Assembly (NCBI RefSeq): GCF_030232265.1
Contig: NZ_JASPJK010000008.1
Coordinates: 1-64,000, forward strand
From: Corynebacterium sp. MSK041
GTDB taxonomy: Bacteria > Actinomycetota > Actinomycetes > Mycobacteriales > Mycobacteriaceae
Direction: 5' to 3'
Length of the DNA stretch: 64,000 nucleotides
Below, piece after piece: positions 19,968 through 28,575 of this stretch. Below the pieces are notes generated by a model that worked only from the letters and a program-made list of their open reading frames with translations, was not told where the DNA came from and searched no databases. Position numbers and translations under genes: made by a program. Each line of letters starts with the position of its first letter. Position 1 is the first letter of the stretch.

Positions 19968-20405
19968 CACCGTCCCCATGTTGAGCACCGCGTTGTGCCA
20001 GAGTTCGTATTCCTCTGGGTTGTCGTCCCGGTAGTGGCGGACGGCGCGGATGGCTTGTTTGATTTGGTCCACGATCTCGTCGTCAATGCTGTGCCCGTCG
20101 CGGCCAACAAAGATCACCGGGCCGGAGATTGCAGACGTGGGGTCCTGCAGGAAGTTAGCGTTGTCCGTCGCCGCAAGGTTCGCCGCCATGGACGCGACAG
20201 GGTTCGGCGCGGCACGGTTCTCACGGGCCTGTGGCGAGTAGATCGCCTCGTACTGCGTGTCGTTTTGGGAAAACGCGACGCGTACTCCCTCGAGGACAAC
20301 TGGGCCGAGAAACTGGCTCGCGTGGTCCATGTCAAAGATGATCCGGCGGTAGGTCAGGTCCGGGTTCACCAGAAAACCAAAGCGTTCATGATCGCGAGAC
20401 TTCAT
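19959..20405 (-). CDS. Hypothetical protein between groES and tsaD
   Basis: A 148-residue soluble protein that I do not recognise. It has no signal peptide or membrane helix. The first half contains RRIIFDMDHASQFLGPVV, and the second half is acidic and helical (SIDDEIVDQIKQAIRAVRHYRDDNPEEYELW). It begins about 15 bases after GAAAGGAC. It stands alone between tsaD and groES; the stop codon lies in a tandem repeat. Confidence 0.7.
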   Translation of the reverse strand: MKSRDHERFGFLVNPDLTYRRIIFDMDHASQFLGPVVLEGVRVAFSQNDTQYEAIYSPQARENRAAPNPVASMAANLAATDNANFLQDPTSAISGPVIFVGRDGHSIDDEIVDQIKQAIRAVRHYRDDNPEEYELWHNAVLNMGTVQD

Positions 20406-20487
20406 GGCGGGAGGGCGTCCTTTCGGGAAGTGAATTTTTACGCGGTTGTCACGTTAACCCGAAACTGCGGACTTCGCTCGGTGAGAT

Positions 20488-21537
20488 TTAAGAATGCACG
20501 AGCGGGGTCTCCACCTCAAGCGCCGTGTCGGTTGCCGTGTCCCACCCGGAAGGTTGCGCACCTTCGTGGATGAGCTGGGCGGCAAGCGCCGCGATCATCA
20601 CTCCGTTGTCGGTGCACAGGGCGAAACGGGGGACGCGCAGTTCGATCCCGTGAGCGCTGCAACGCTCCTGTGCGAGCTCCCGCAACCGCGAATTCGCCGC
20701 GACTCCCCCACCAAGCAACAACGTGCGCGCACCAGTGTCTTCGCAGGCCATGATCGCTTTCGCGGTGAGCACGTCCACGACGGCTTCCTGGAAGGACGCG
20801 CACACATCCTCGATGCTGATCACATCGCCTGCCCGCTCAGCGGACTCCACGTACCGCGCGACCGCGGTTTTCAGGCCGGAGAAAGAAAAGTTGTAGCGGT
20901 GCTCGCCACGCAGATCTTCAGCTCGCGAGAGTGCGCGTGGGAAGGAAATGTTCGGACGGCCACGTCGCGCAAGCTTATCGACGACCGGCCCACCCGGATA
21001 CCCCAACCCCAACAGCCGGGCGACTTTGTCGTAGGCTTCGCCGGCGGCGTCGTCAAGCGTGCTTCCGAGCTCCTTCATCGGCTTGCCCACCGCGTCGACC
21101 TCAAGGATCTGGCTGTGTCCGCCGGAGACGAGCAATGCGATGGAATGTGGCAGCTCATCCGCATCGTCGAGATTGGCCACGGCGACGTGCCCACCCAAGT
21201 GGTTGACCCCGTAGAACGGTACACCCCACGCAGCGGCATAGGCCTTCGCCGCGGACGCGCCAACAAGCAACGCTCCCGCCAGACCCGGCCCCACCGTTGC
21301 AGCAACAGCGTCCGGTTTCGTGATACCGGCGTCCGCCAACGCCTTCTCCATCACCCGCGGCATCGCCTCAAGGTGAGCACGCGACGCGATCTCCGGCACC
21401 ACGCCACCGAAGCGGGCGTGCTCCTCCATGGAGGATGCCACGACATCGGCGAGAATCTCCATCGAGCCGTCCGGCCGCAGGTCAATAACACCCACGCCTG
21501 TTTCATCGCAGGAAGACTCGATCCCCAGAATGATCAT
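20488..21537 (-). CDS. tsaD: tRNA threonylcarbamoyladenosine synthase subunit TsaD
   Basis: A 349-residue ASKHA-fold protein that transfers threonylcarbamoyl to A37 of ANN-decoding tRNAs. It starts [17 protein letters not shown], and the metal-binding HxxxH is seen in NHLGGHV near residue 110. The order tsaE - (membrane gene) - tsaB - rimI - tsaD gives the t6A pathway in one operon; only TsaC lies elsewhere. It overlaps rimI by four bases. Confidence 0.96.
   Translation of the reverse strand: MIILGIESSCDETGVGVIDLRPDGSMEILADVVASSMEEHARFGGVVPEIASRAHLEAMPRVMEKALADAGITKPDAVAATVGPGLAGALLVGASAAKAYAAAWGVPFYGVNHLGGHVAVANLDDADELPHSIALLVSGGHSQILEVDAVGKPMKELGSTLDDAAGEAYDKVARLLGLGYPGGPVVDKLARRGRPNISFPRALSRAEDLRGEHRYNFSFSGLKTAVARYVESAERAGDVISIEDVCASFQEAVVDVLTAKAIMACEDTGARTLLLGGGVAANSRLRELAQERCSAHGIELRVPRFALCTDNGVMIAALAAQLIHEGAQPSGWDTATDTALEVETPLVHS
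20973..20983 (+). repeat. 11-base motif, copy 9
   Basis: Exact copy inside tsaD, coding Val-Asp-Lys. Confidence 0.9.
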
Positions 21538-22037
21538 TGCTCTGACTCCTCTGACATCTCTGAGATGGAGTGGCGCATCATCGTGTACGCGTCTGCCCCA
21601 GTCGAGGGATAGTATCCCTTGCGCACTCCCACCTCGGCAAACCCATAACTCTTGTACAGCGCAATGGCTGGCTCGTTGTCGGTGCGGACTTCAAGGAACA
21701 TTTGGGCGTCGTACATATCCGCAGCATGCACCAGTTGGTCCATGAGCACGCGCCCAATGCCGCGCCCCTGGCACTGACGCGCAACCGCGATCGTATGCAC
21801 CTCAAACTCCGGGTCCTCGCGTGGTCCCAGGCGGGCCACTCCGGCGTACCCGGCGAGAACTTCCTCATCGTCCTCACCCACGAATGCCCCAACATAAAAG
21901 GTGTAGGGGTGCGCGAGCTCCGCGAGGAAGACGTCGCGGGACCACGGGCTTTCATTGACGAAGAGGTCCGCTTCAATGGCCGCTGCTGCAACGGCATCGG
22001 CGGGTCGGAGTTCACGGATGCGCACGGGGGTGGTCAC
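21534..22037 (-). CDS. rimI: GNAT N-acetyltransferase RimI
   Basis: A 167-residue GNAT-fold acetyltransferase. The acetyl-CoA loop is [15 protein letters not shown], followed by [28 protein letters not shown], typical of RimI. The family acetylates N-termini of proteins including ribosomal S18 in E. coli. It overlaps both tsaB and tsaD by four bases, indicating translational coupling. Confidence 0.92.
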   Translation of the reverse strand: MTTPVRIRELRPADAVAAAAIEADLFVNESPWSRDVFLAELAHPYTFYVGAFVGEDDEEVLAGYAGVARLGPREDPEFEVHTIAVARQCQGRGIGRVLMDQLVHAADMYDAQMFLEVRTDNEPAIALYKSYGFAEVGVRKGYYPSTGADAYTMMRHSISEMSEESEQ

Positions 22038-22723
22038 TCCTCGTCGATAGATACGCGCGGAATCGCCGAAGACAGTGGTTTCGGCGCCGGTTCTTTCGCA
22101 TCCGGGCGGCGCAAGTACAGCGGGACGAGCGGTTCGCCCGGCGCGCTCAGATCCTCCACGGCCCTACGCGCGACGGCAACAAGCGCGGCAGCGCGCGGCG
22201 CTTCGTACGTCACGGTGCCCGCTGCCTCAATCAGGGCTTCCGGCAGCTTCTCACGCAGATGCTCCGGGACGGACAACACGTCCACCGGCGCAATCTCAAG
22301 CTGGTCAGGCGCGATCACATGAGGCCCGTCAACACGTTCACTACCGGAGTAGCGCGCCCAGTACACCTCGCGGCGGCGGGCGTCGGTAAGGGCGAGGGAG
22401 GAGGAGCCGCGCAAAAGCCGAGCAACCGCATCATGCGTGCACACACCATGCACGGGCACACCCAGGGCCTGCCCAAATGCGGACGCAGTGGCCATACCTA
22501 CGCGCAGGCCCGTAAACGGGCCGGGGCCACAGCCCACAACAACCGCCTCCAGGTCGGTGAATGCGAGGCCAGCTGAATCGAGCAGTTCCATCACGGTAGG
22601 AACAAGCAACTCATTGTGGGAACGCGTCGGGGTGACCACCTCCGCGAGGGCCTCCCCCGAGTGCGCATCAACGATGCCGGCCACCAGATCCGTGGTGGCC
22701 GTATCAAGCGCAAGAACAATCAT
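22034..22723 (-). CDS. tsaB: t6A biosynthesis partner TsaB
   Basis: A 229-residue paralogue of TsaD, starting MIVLALDTATTDLVAGIVD and containing GCGPGPFTGLRVGMATA. The metal-site His residues of TsaD are absent. TsaB forms the scaffold between TsaD and TsaE. The C-terminal 40 residues are charged and proline-rich. Confidence 0.94.
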   Translation of the reverse strand: MIVLALDTATTDLVAGIVDAHSGEALAEVVTPTRSHNELLVPTVMELLDSAGLAFTDLEAVVVGCGPGPFTGLRVGMATASAFGQALGVPVHGVCTHDAVARLLRGSSSLALTDARRREVYWARYSGSERVDGPHVIAPDQLEIAPVDVLSVPEHLREKLPEALIEAAGTVTYEAPRAAALVAVARRAVEDLSAPGEPLVPLYLRRPDAKEPAPKPLSSAIPRVSIDEE

Positions 22724-22735
22724 GCGACTACGGGG

Positions 22736-23260
22736 CTACTGAATACGCGGGCCGAAGCGCCACATGCCGCCGTCATAATGAACCGGGAAGCCCTGCTCTG
22801 TGCTGAAGATCTCCTGGAAGTAGTTGTCTCCACACAAGTCCATCACGTTGGCCGGGATCGCATCAACCGCGACAGCGGTTTCGCTCGAGTCATTGAACAG
22901 CAGGATGTAGTTGTTACTGCCGTCAAGCTTGATCTGATCCGCAAGATCGCCGGCTGCCTGCAGTTTCATGTCCACCAGCTGTTCCGGCTCGTTGTTGCAC
23001 ACTGGAACAAAGCCCTGTATCTCCTGGCCGTACACGTAGCGCAGGTCGATGATCTCGGCTGCGATGGCGTCGTGAACTGGGGGTTCCATCTCCGCGAGCG
23101 TCGTTGCCAGCGAACCTGATGCTTCTGCCTCTCCGAGCGATTTCTGCCCAGAAGCAGCGCTCGAACTCGGCATGACAAAGATCAGGGCTGCGAGCGCAAT
23201 GACCCACAGCGCGATGACAATGGCGGTCCAACCTTTTTGGCTAGCAGTCAGCTTTTGCAT
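22736..23260 (-). CDS. Hypothetical single-pass membrane-anchored protein
   Basis: A 174-residue protein with a basic N-terminus, one membrane helix (WTAIVIALWVIALAALIFV, about 11-29) and an extracytoplasmic remainder of about 140 residues. I do not recognise a family. I chose ATG 23260 because the longer frame would overlap tsaE; this start lies ten bases after the tsaE stop. Two Cys residues (VCNNEPE, DLCGDN) could form a disulfide. It is embedded in the t6A operon without an obvious link to tRNA modification. Confidence 0.75.
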   Translation of the reverse strand: MQKLTASQKGWTAIVIALWVIALAALIFVMPSSSAASGQKSLGEAEASGSLATTLAEMEPPVHDAIAAEIIDLRYVYGQEIQGFVPVCNNEPEQLVDMKLQAAGDLADQIKLDGSNNYILLFNDSSETAVAVDAIPANVMDLCGDNYFQEIFSTEQGFPVHYDGGMWRFGPRIQ

Positions 23261-23270
23261 GGGACTAACC

Positions 23271-23768
23271 CTACTCTGATGGCGTCCACGAGATGATGCG
23301 GGCCTGCGATTCCGGGTCCTCAAGTGCACGCGTCTCACGGTCGAGGGTGACTAGCAGGTAGCGCGTGGCCAGCTGTTCCACGAGGCCACCGCCCCACTCC
23401 GCCACCACGACGGCGCTGTCGAGTTCGGAGTCCAGGTCAAGCGCATCCAACTCCCCCAGCGGGTCAATCGCGCCAGTGCCTCCGACGCTGTCGAGGAGCC
23501 GGTAAGCATCCACGTGCACGAGCGCGGGGCCGCCGGTCGGGTTTTTGTGTTCACGCGCGATGATGAAGGTAGGGCTGGTCACACGCCCTTTCACGCCCAT
23601 GCCTTGAGCGATTCCTTGCGTGAGGGTGGTTTTGCCAGCACCAAGGGGGCCGTCGAGGATGACCACGTCGCCTGCCTCCAGCGCCTCCCCCAACGTGCGG
23701 CCGAATGCGCGCGTGTCTTCAGCGCTTGCGCATTCGACGGTTCCCGCAGAATCAAACGGTTGCTTCAT
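23271..23768 (-). CDS. tsaE: t6A biosynthesis ATPase TsaE
   Basis: A 165-residue P-loop protein with Walker A DGPLGAGKTTLTQGIAQGM, switch segment SPTFIIAREH, and LVHVDAYRL with the catalytic Asp. It powers the TsaBD complex. Its first codons overlap the 3' end of alr by 17 bases. Confidence 0.94.
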   Translation of the reverse strand: MKQPFDSAGTVECASAEDTRAFGRTLGEALEAGDVVILDGPLGAGKTTLTQGIAQGMGVKGRVTSPTFIIAREHKNPTGGPALVHVDAYRLLDSVGGTGAIDPLGELDALDLDSELDSAVVVAEWGGGLVEQLATRYLLVTLDRETRALEDPESQARIISWTPSE

Positions 23769-24870
23769 GGCTCTCCTGCTTATCGACGTACTCCCTCACC
23801 ACACGCCCACCCGGCGCACACACCACCTCGTAGTGGATCGTGCCTACCCGGCGCGCCAGCTCGGCGGCACTCATACCGCCGGGGCCGAAGATGATTGCTT
23901 GGTCACCAACGTTAATGCCGGCGCGGTCGGAGCCTAGCCACACGATGAATTGGTCCATGCACACGCGGCCGACCTGCGAGTAGCGCTGGCCACCGATGGT
24001 CACCTCGATGTGGTCCTGCCAAGCGCGCAGGATTCCGTCGGCGTATCCGACTGGGACGATGGCGGTCCAGCCATCTTCCGGTGCTGTCCAGGTCAGACTG
24101 TAACTTGCGCCTTCACCTTTCTTAATCCGCTTCACGGCGGTAAGTCCCGCGGACAATGTCATTGCCGGGTGAAGGTCCGCTCCAGAGCTCTCCAGCGGGT
24201 CTAGGCCATAGAGCGCGATGCCTGGGCGCACCATCCCGAAGGCATTCTCCGCGCCGGTCAACGTGCCGGGCGAGTTAGCCAGGTGGTTCACCGGCACCTC
24301 CAGCCCGTGGGTGCGGGCAAGGGCGATGGCCCGCTGAAAAGCGTCACGCTGCACCTGATTGTGAGGATGGGTGGGCTCATCGGCGCACGCAAAGTGCGAC
24401 ATCAGGCCACGGACCTGAAGGCCGGAAGCAGCAGCGAGATCGAAGGCTTCTGGCCAGTCCTCCTCATCAATCCCGGAGCGGTTCAGGCCGGTGTCCACGA
24501 TGAGGTGCACGGGGCGCTTCTCCCCCTGTTCCACGAGCCAGCGGAGGTGCTCCAGGCCGGGAACCCCCACCTCAATCCCCGCAGGGATCTCTTCCCCCGG
24601 CTGCCAGATCCAGGCCAACACCGGTTTGTCGGTGAGGGGGCGGATCTGGGCGGCTTCTGTGAGCGTCGCTACGCCAAAAGCATCTGCGCCAGCGGCGTCC
24701 ATGACTGGGATGACGCGCTGCGCGCCATGGTTGTACGCATTCGCCTTGACCACGCACATGAGCTTGGCGTCACCCGCCACGCGCTTCATCACAGCGGTAT
24801 TGTGCGCAATCGCACCGAGGTCAATGGTCAAGGTGGCGGGACTCATGGGTGACATTGTGCCAGTTGCCAT
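23752..24870 (-). CDS. alr: Alanine racemase
   Basis: A 372-residue PLP enzyme making D-alanine for peptidoglycan. The PLP lysine is in VVKANAYNHGA near residue 40 and the catalytic tyrosine lies in ASYSLTW. It starts three bases after the upstream membrane gene; ATGs six and nine codons downstream are possible alternatives. Its 3' end contains a copy of the 11-base motif. Confidence 0.95.
   Translation of the reverse strand: MATGTMSPMSPATLTIDLGAIAHNTAVMKRVAGDAKLMCVVKANAYNHGAQRVIPVMDAAGADAFGVATLTEAAQIRPLTDKPVLAWIWQPGEEIPAGIEVGVPGLEHLRWLVEQGEKRPVHLIVDTGLNRSGIDEEDWPEAFDLAAASGLQVRGLMSHFACADEPTHPHNQVQRDAFQRAIALARTHGLEVPVNHLANSPGTLTGAENAFGMVRPGIALYGLDPLESSGADLHPAMTLSAGLTAVKRIKKGEGASYSLTWTAPEDGWTAIVPVGYADGILRAWQDHIEVTIGGQRYSQVGRVCMDQFIVWLGSDRAGINVGDQAIIFGPGGMSAAELARRVGTIHYEVVCAPGGRVVREYVDKQESHEATV
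23778..23788 (+). repeat. 11-base motif, copy 10
   Basis: Exact copy near the 3' end of alr, coding Val-Asp-Lys. Confidence 0.9.
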
Positions 24871-24873
24871 ACG

Positions 24874-25521
24874 TCACACCAGATGCAGCACGCCCAGACC
24901 GGCCAGCAGCACCGCCACGGCCCACGTCGCACCAGCGGATACGGCGGCGGAGTTCTGCCGCGCCGCCTCAAACATGCGGCCGGCAGGGCTCTCTGGGTAG
25001 CGGCGAACCCAGGCGACGAGGAAGGCGCAGAACGTAGGCAAGCTCAAGGCGACAGTCGCGTACAAGACGAGAAAGGCGTAGCGCGTCCCCACCGGCACAC
25101 CCGCTGTGGACAGCACTGCCAGGCCACCGTAGAACGGCACCGACGTCGCCGACTGGATGATGCCCAGCACGAAACCCACCAGCACGGTCGTCCCGGAAGG
25201 GGTGCGCAACGGCCGCATGATGCGCTGCACAAGCCCGGAATTATCACCGCCCCGCATAGCAAGCACCGCAGTGAGAACACCAGTGGCAACAAGCAAGATG
25301 CCAAACACCGGCCCATCGACAAAGCGATGCACCACATCGCCGAGCCCGTCGAACACCACGAGCATCAAAAAAGCCAGGGATGCGACCCCGAGCCAGTCGC
25401 CAGCGATGAGCAAAGCGGCGGTCGTCGAAAAGCGAGGTGCAACAATACCCACCGCGACGATGACCCCGATCAACAACAGGTTGATCGAGTCAATGAACGC
25501 GAAGCCGAGAGCCGCGAGCAC
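24874..25521 (-). CDS. Multi-pass membrane protein (LysE/GAP-like)
   Basis: A 215-residue protein with about six hydrophobic segments. It begins MLAALGFAFIDSINLLLIGVIV, which resembles the LysE/GAP-type small exporters of actinobacteria, but no substrate motif is visible. The GTG start shares one base with the TAG of glmS, and alr follows three bases later, so it belongs to a glmS-alr-t6A unit. The family assignment is tentative. Confidence 0.7.
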   Translation of the reverse strand: MLAALGFAFIDSINLLLIGVIVAVGIVAPRFSTTAALLIAGDWLGVASLAFLMLVVFDGLGDVVHRFVDGPVFGILLVATGVLTAVLAMRGGDNSGLVQRIMRPLRTPSGTTVLVGFVLGIIQSATSVPFYGGLAVLSTAGVPVGTRYAFLVLYATVALSLPTFCAFLVAWVRRYPESPAGRMFEAARQNSAAVSAGATWAVAVLLAGLGVLHLV

Positions 25522-27383
25522 TACTCGACCGTGACCGACTTGGCCAGGTTGCGCGGCTTATCAATGTCATCGTTGCCACACTCCCGCGCGATGAACGCCG
25601 CGAGGAACTGCAACGGAACCGTAGCCAGCAACGGCTGCATGATCGTCGGCGACTGTGGAATCCGGATGAGCCAGTTCGCGTACGGCTCCACCGCGGTATC
25701 GCCTTCCTCCGCGATGACAATCGTCTTCGCGCCACGCGCCCGGATCTCCTGGATGTTGGACACGATCTTCGAGTGCAGCTGGGGCAACCCGCGCGGGCTC
25801 GGCACGATGACCACCACCGGCAGGTCGTCCTCGATCAACGCGATCGGGCCGTGCTTCAGTTCGCCCGCCGCGAAACCTTCCGCGTGGATGTAGGCGAGCT
25901 CCTTCAGCTTCAGCGCGCCCTCAAGCGCGATCGGGAAACCGACGCCGCGCCCCAAGAAGAGCATGGTCTTCACCGCACCCAGCGTCGACGCAATCTGCTT
26001 CGCCTGGTCGTGGCTAGCCAACGCCTCCTCGATCTTGGCTGGGATCGCCTCAAGCTCATCCCAGATCGTACGGATCTCATCTGGGTACTTCGTGCCCTTC
26101 GCCTGCGCAAGAGCAAGACCCACGATGTAGTTCGCGGCCACCTGCGCAAGGAATGCCTTGGTCGATGCCACACCAATCTCCGGACCAGCGTGGGTGTACA
26201 GCACCGCGTCGGACTCGCGCGGAATCTGCGAACCGTTCGTGTTGCACACCGCGAGCACCTTCGCGCCCTGCGTCTTCGCGTGGCGGACAGCCTCCAGAGT
26301 GTCAGCGGTCTCACCGGACTGGGAGATGGCCAGCACGAGCGTGCGCTCATCCAGCACCGGGTCGCGGTAGCGGAACTCAGAGGCCACCTCGATCTGGACT
26401 GGGATGCGCACCCAGTGCTCAATCGCGTACTTCGCAGCCAGACCCGAGTGGTACGCCGAACCACACGCGACAACGAAGACCTGGTCGAAGGACTTCAAGT
26501 CACGCTCCGAGATCGTGTTCTCATCCAGCACCACGCGCTTGCCATCCCAGTGGCCGGCGAGCGTGTCGCGGACGGCGGCGGGCTGCTCGTAGATCTCCTT
26601 CATCATGAAGGAATCAAAGCCACCCTTCTCCGCGGCCTCCAGATCCCAGTCGATGGTGAACGGTTTGCCTTCGCTCGGGCTGCCGTCAAAACTGAGCACC
26701 TCGTAGGAATCCTTCGTGATCACAACGACGGAATCAGAGGCCAGTTCCACCGCGTCCTTCGTGTACTCAATGAAGGCCGCCACGTCCGAGCCCAGGAACA
26801 TCTCGCCGTCGCCCACACCCACGATCAGCGGGGTTGAACGACGCGCTGCGATGATGGTGTCCGGGTGATCAGCATGCGTAAACAGCACGGTAAACGCGCC
26901 CTCAAGGCGGTTAAGCACGCTTAACGACGCCTTCCTAAAGTCCCCCGCCGTCTCCCCCTCGTTGTACGCCTTCGCCAAAAGGTGCGCAGCAACCTCGGAG
27001 TCCGTGTCCGACACCATCTGGATGCCTTCGCGCTCCAGCTCGGCCCTCAGGGGCGCGAAGTTCTCAATGATGCCATTGTGAACAATCGCCGCCTTACCGT
27101 CGAAGGACACATGCGGGTGCGCATTCTCATCGGTCGGGCGTCCGTGCGTTGCCCACCGCGTATGACCAATGGCAGTGGTGCCTGCCAAGGCATCCGCACC
27201 CATCTCCGCGATCTTGTCTTCGAGGTTCTGCAGCTTGCCGGCACGCTTCGCCACATTGATGTGGCCACGGTCGACCACGGCGATGCCGGCGGAGTCGTAG
27301 CCGCGGTACTCCATTCGTCGCAAAGCTTCGAGCGCAATGCCGAGAGCCTGCTGCTTACCTACGTATCCCACGATTCCACACAT
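25521..27383 (-). CDS. glmS: Glutamine-fructose-6-phosphate aminotransferase
   Basis: A 620-residue enzyme that makes glucosamine-6-phosphate, the first step to UDP-GlcNAc. The N-terminal glutaminase begins MCGIVGYVG with nucleophile Cys2. Two SIS domains follow, with SQSGETADT and GRGVGFPIALEGALKLKE, and the C-terminus is DKPRNLAKSVTVE. glmM is encoded 3 kb away. I see no glmS ribozyme upstream. Confidence 0.96.
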   Translation of the reverse strand: MCGIVGYVGKQQALGIALEALRRMEYRGYDSAGIAVVDRGHINVAKRAGKLQNLEDKIAEMGADALAGTTAIGHTRWATHGRPTDENAHPHVSFDGKAAIVHNGIIENFAPLRAELEREGIQMVSDTDSEVAAHLLAKAYNEGETAGDFRKASLSVLNRLEGAFTVLFTHADHPDTIIAARRSTPLIVGVGDGEMFLGSDVAAFIEYTKDAVELASDSVVVITKDSYEVLSFDGSPSEGKPFTIDWDLEAAEKGGFDSFMMKEIYEQPAAVRDTLAGHWDGKRVVLDENTISERDLKSFDQVFVVACGSAYHSGLAAKYAIEHWVRIPVQIEVASEFRYRDPVLDERTLVLAISQSGETADTLEAVRHAKTQGAKVLAVCNTNGSQIPRESDAVLYTHAGPEIGVASTKAFLAQVAANYIVGLALAQAKGTKYPDEIRTIWDELEAIPAKIEEALASHDQAKQIASTLGAVKTMLFLGRGVGFPIALEGALKLKELAYIHAEGFAAGELKHGPIALIEDDLPVVVIVPSPRGLPQLHSKIVSNIQEIRARGAKTIVIAEEGDTAVEPYANWLIRIPQSPTIMQPLLATVPLQFLAAFIARECGNDDIDKPRNLAKSVTVE

Positions 27384-27476
27384 GCGGACAACATTAATCT
27401 ATGAAGCAACATCGCCCTAGTAGGTCCGCCCGTGGCGCGGGACCAGCCCATGTGCGAATGCAGTAGGGTTGGTGGC

Positions 27477-28304
27477 GTGTCTGCGAACCTGAAAAAGCTC
27501 AGTGAACTGTCCAAGCGAGGCCCCCACCGCGTGCTCGAAGGTGACCTCGGCTTCACCGGCCTGCCCGGCAAGGTGTACGTCCCCGCTGAAGGCAAAGCTA
27601 TTCCCGGTATCGCTTTTGGCCACGACTGGATGAAAAACGTCGGTGACTATCACAAGACGCTGCGCCACCTGGCCAGCTGGGGTATCGCCGTCGCTGCACC
27701 GGACACCGAACGTGGTCTGCGTCCCGATCACGCTGGCTTTGCTGCTGACCTGGAAACCGCTCTGCAGATCCTCGCGGGTGTGAAGCTGGGTAACGGCAAC
27801 GTCACTGTCTCCCCCAACCGGCTTGGCATCGCCGGACACGGCATGGGCGGTGGCTGCGCCGTTCTGGCTAGTGCGGATAACCCCAAGGTCAAGGCTGTTG
27901 CTGCTGTGTACCCCGCCGACGTGGCGCCGTCCGCGATCACCGCTGCGCGTGGCCTATTCAAACCGGGCCTAGTCATTGGGCCTGATGAGGATTCTGATGG
28001 CATCCTTGGATCCGGTAACCCCGCCCAACTGGCCTACAACTGGTCCGGCCCCGTTGCGTACCGCACGGTGAAGAACGGCAACCAGCAATCCTTCAGCGAG
28101 GACTCCCTGGCCAAGCTGCTGGTGGGCACCGGCCGTTCCAAGACCAGCGTGCAGGAAACCGTCCGTGCTCTGCTCACCGGCTACTTCCTCCACCAGCTGC
28201 GTGGGGAGAAGGTCTGCAGCGCCTACTCCGAGCCCGACGCCTCCGGCAAGGACGTGGAATCCCTCGTGGGCAAGGATCTTGCCGACGCCACCAAGCTGTT
28301 CTAG
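27477..28304 (+). CDS. Alpha/beta-hydrolase fold protein lacking the usual serine
   Basis: A 275-residue protein of the dienelactone hydrolase/cutinase-like type. The oxyanion-side segment GIAFGHDWMKNVGDY is present. The nucleophile elbow reads GIAGHGMGGGCAV: the catalytic Ser of GxSxG is a Gly (codon GGC). Activity as a hydrolase is therefore doubtful. The start is GTG 27477, with TAGGGT seven bases upstream, so a leaderless transcript is likely. It is divergent from glmS. Confidence 0.78.
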   Translation: MSANLKKLSELSKRGPHRVLEGDLGFTGLPGKVYVPAEGKAIPGIAFGHDWMKNVGDYHKTLRHLASWGIAVAAPDTERGLRPDHAGFAADLETALQILAGVKLGNGNVTVSPNRLGIAGHGMGGGCAVLASADNPKVKAVAAVYPADVAPSAITAARGLFKPGLVIGPDEDSDGILGSGNPAQLAYNWSGPVAYRTVKNGNQQSFSEDSLAKLLVGTGRSKTSVQETVRALLTGYFLHQLRGEKVCSAYSEPDASGKDVESLVGKDLADATKLF

Positions 28305-28329
28305 GCCCGCTACTCCCCACTAGTCCCAG

Positions 28330-28575
28330 TTAGCCGCGGTTCTCGGTCGGGCCCTCTTTCCGCAGCACACCTTGAACCTTGCCTGGCCGGAAACCCCGGT
28401 ACACACCCTGCGGTGTTACCCGTGGTGGCTTCTGGATGTTCATCTCCTTGGCCAACTCCTGCTGCCTCACCAGCTCCTCCATTTGGCGCTGACTTTGCTT
28501 CAGCACCTTCTCAAACTCGGCCATCCGGTAGGCCGTGCGACGGCGGAACTGCTCCGCGTAATCACTAAATTCCAT
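28330..28575 (-). CDS. Small coiled-coil protein downstream of an ESX-like pair
   Basis: An 81-residue charged protein with a helical stretch (about 5-48, EFEKVLKQSQRQMEELVRQQ) and a basic C-terminus with RGFRPGKVQGVLRKEG. I do not recognise it. Its ATG shares one base with the stop of the 443-residue gene, so it is co-transcribed and may be a partner or chaperone of that protein; this is inferred. Confidence 0.65.
   Translation of the reverse strand: MEFSDYAEQFRRRTAYRMAEFEKVLKQSQRQMEELVRQQELAKEMNIQKPPRVTPQGVYRGFRPGKVQGVLRKEGPTENRG

Noticed and set aside
27384..27476. Possible glmS ribozyme or riboswitch upstream of glmS
   Set aside because: Only about 90 bases to the divergent gene and no recognisable conserved core.
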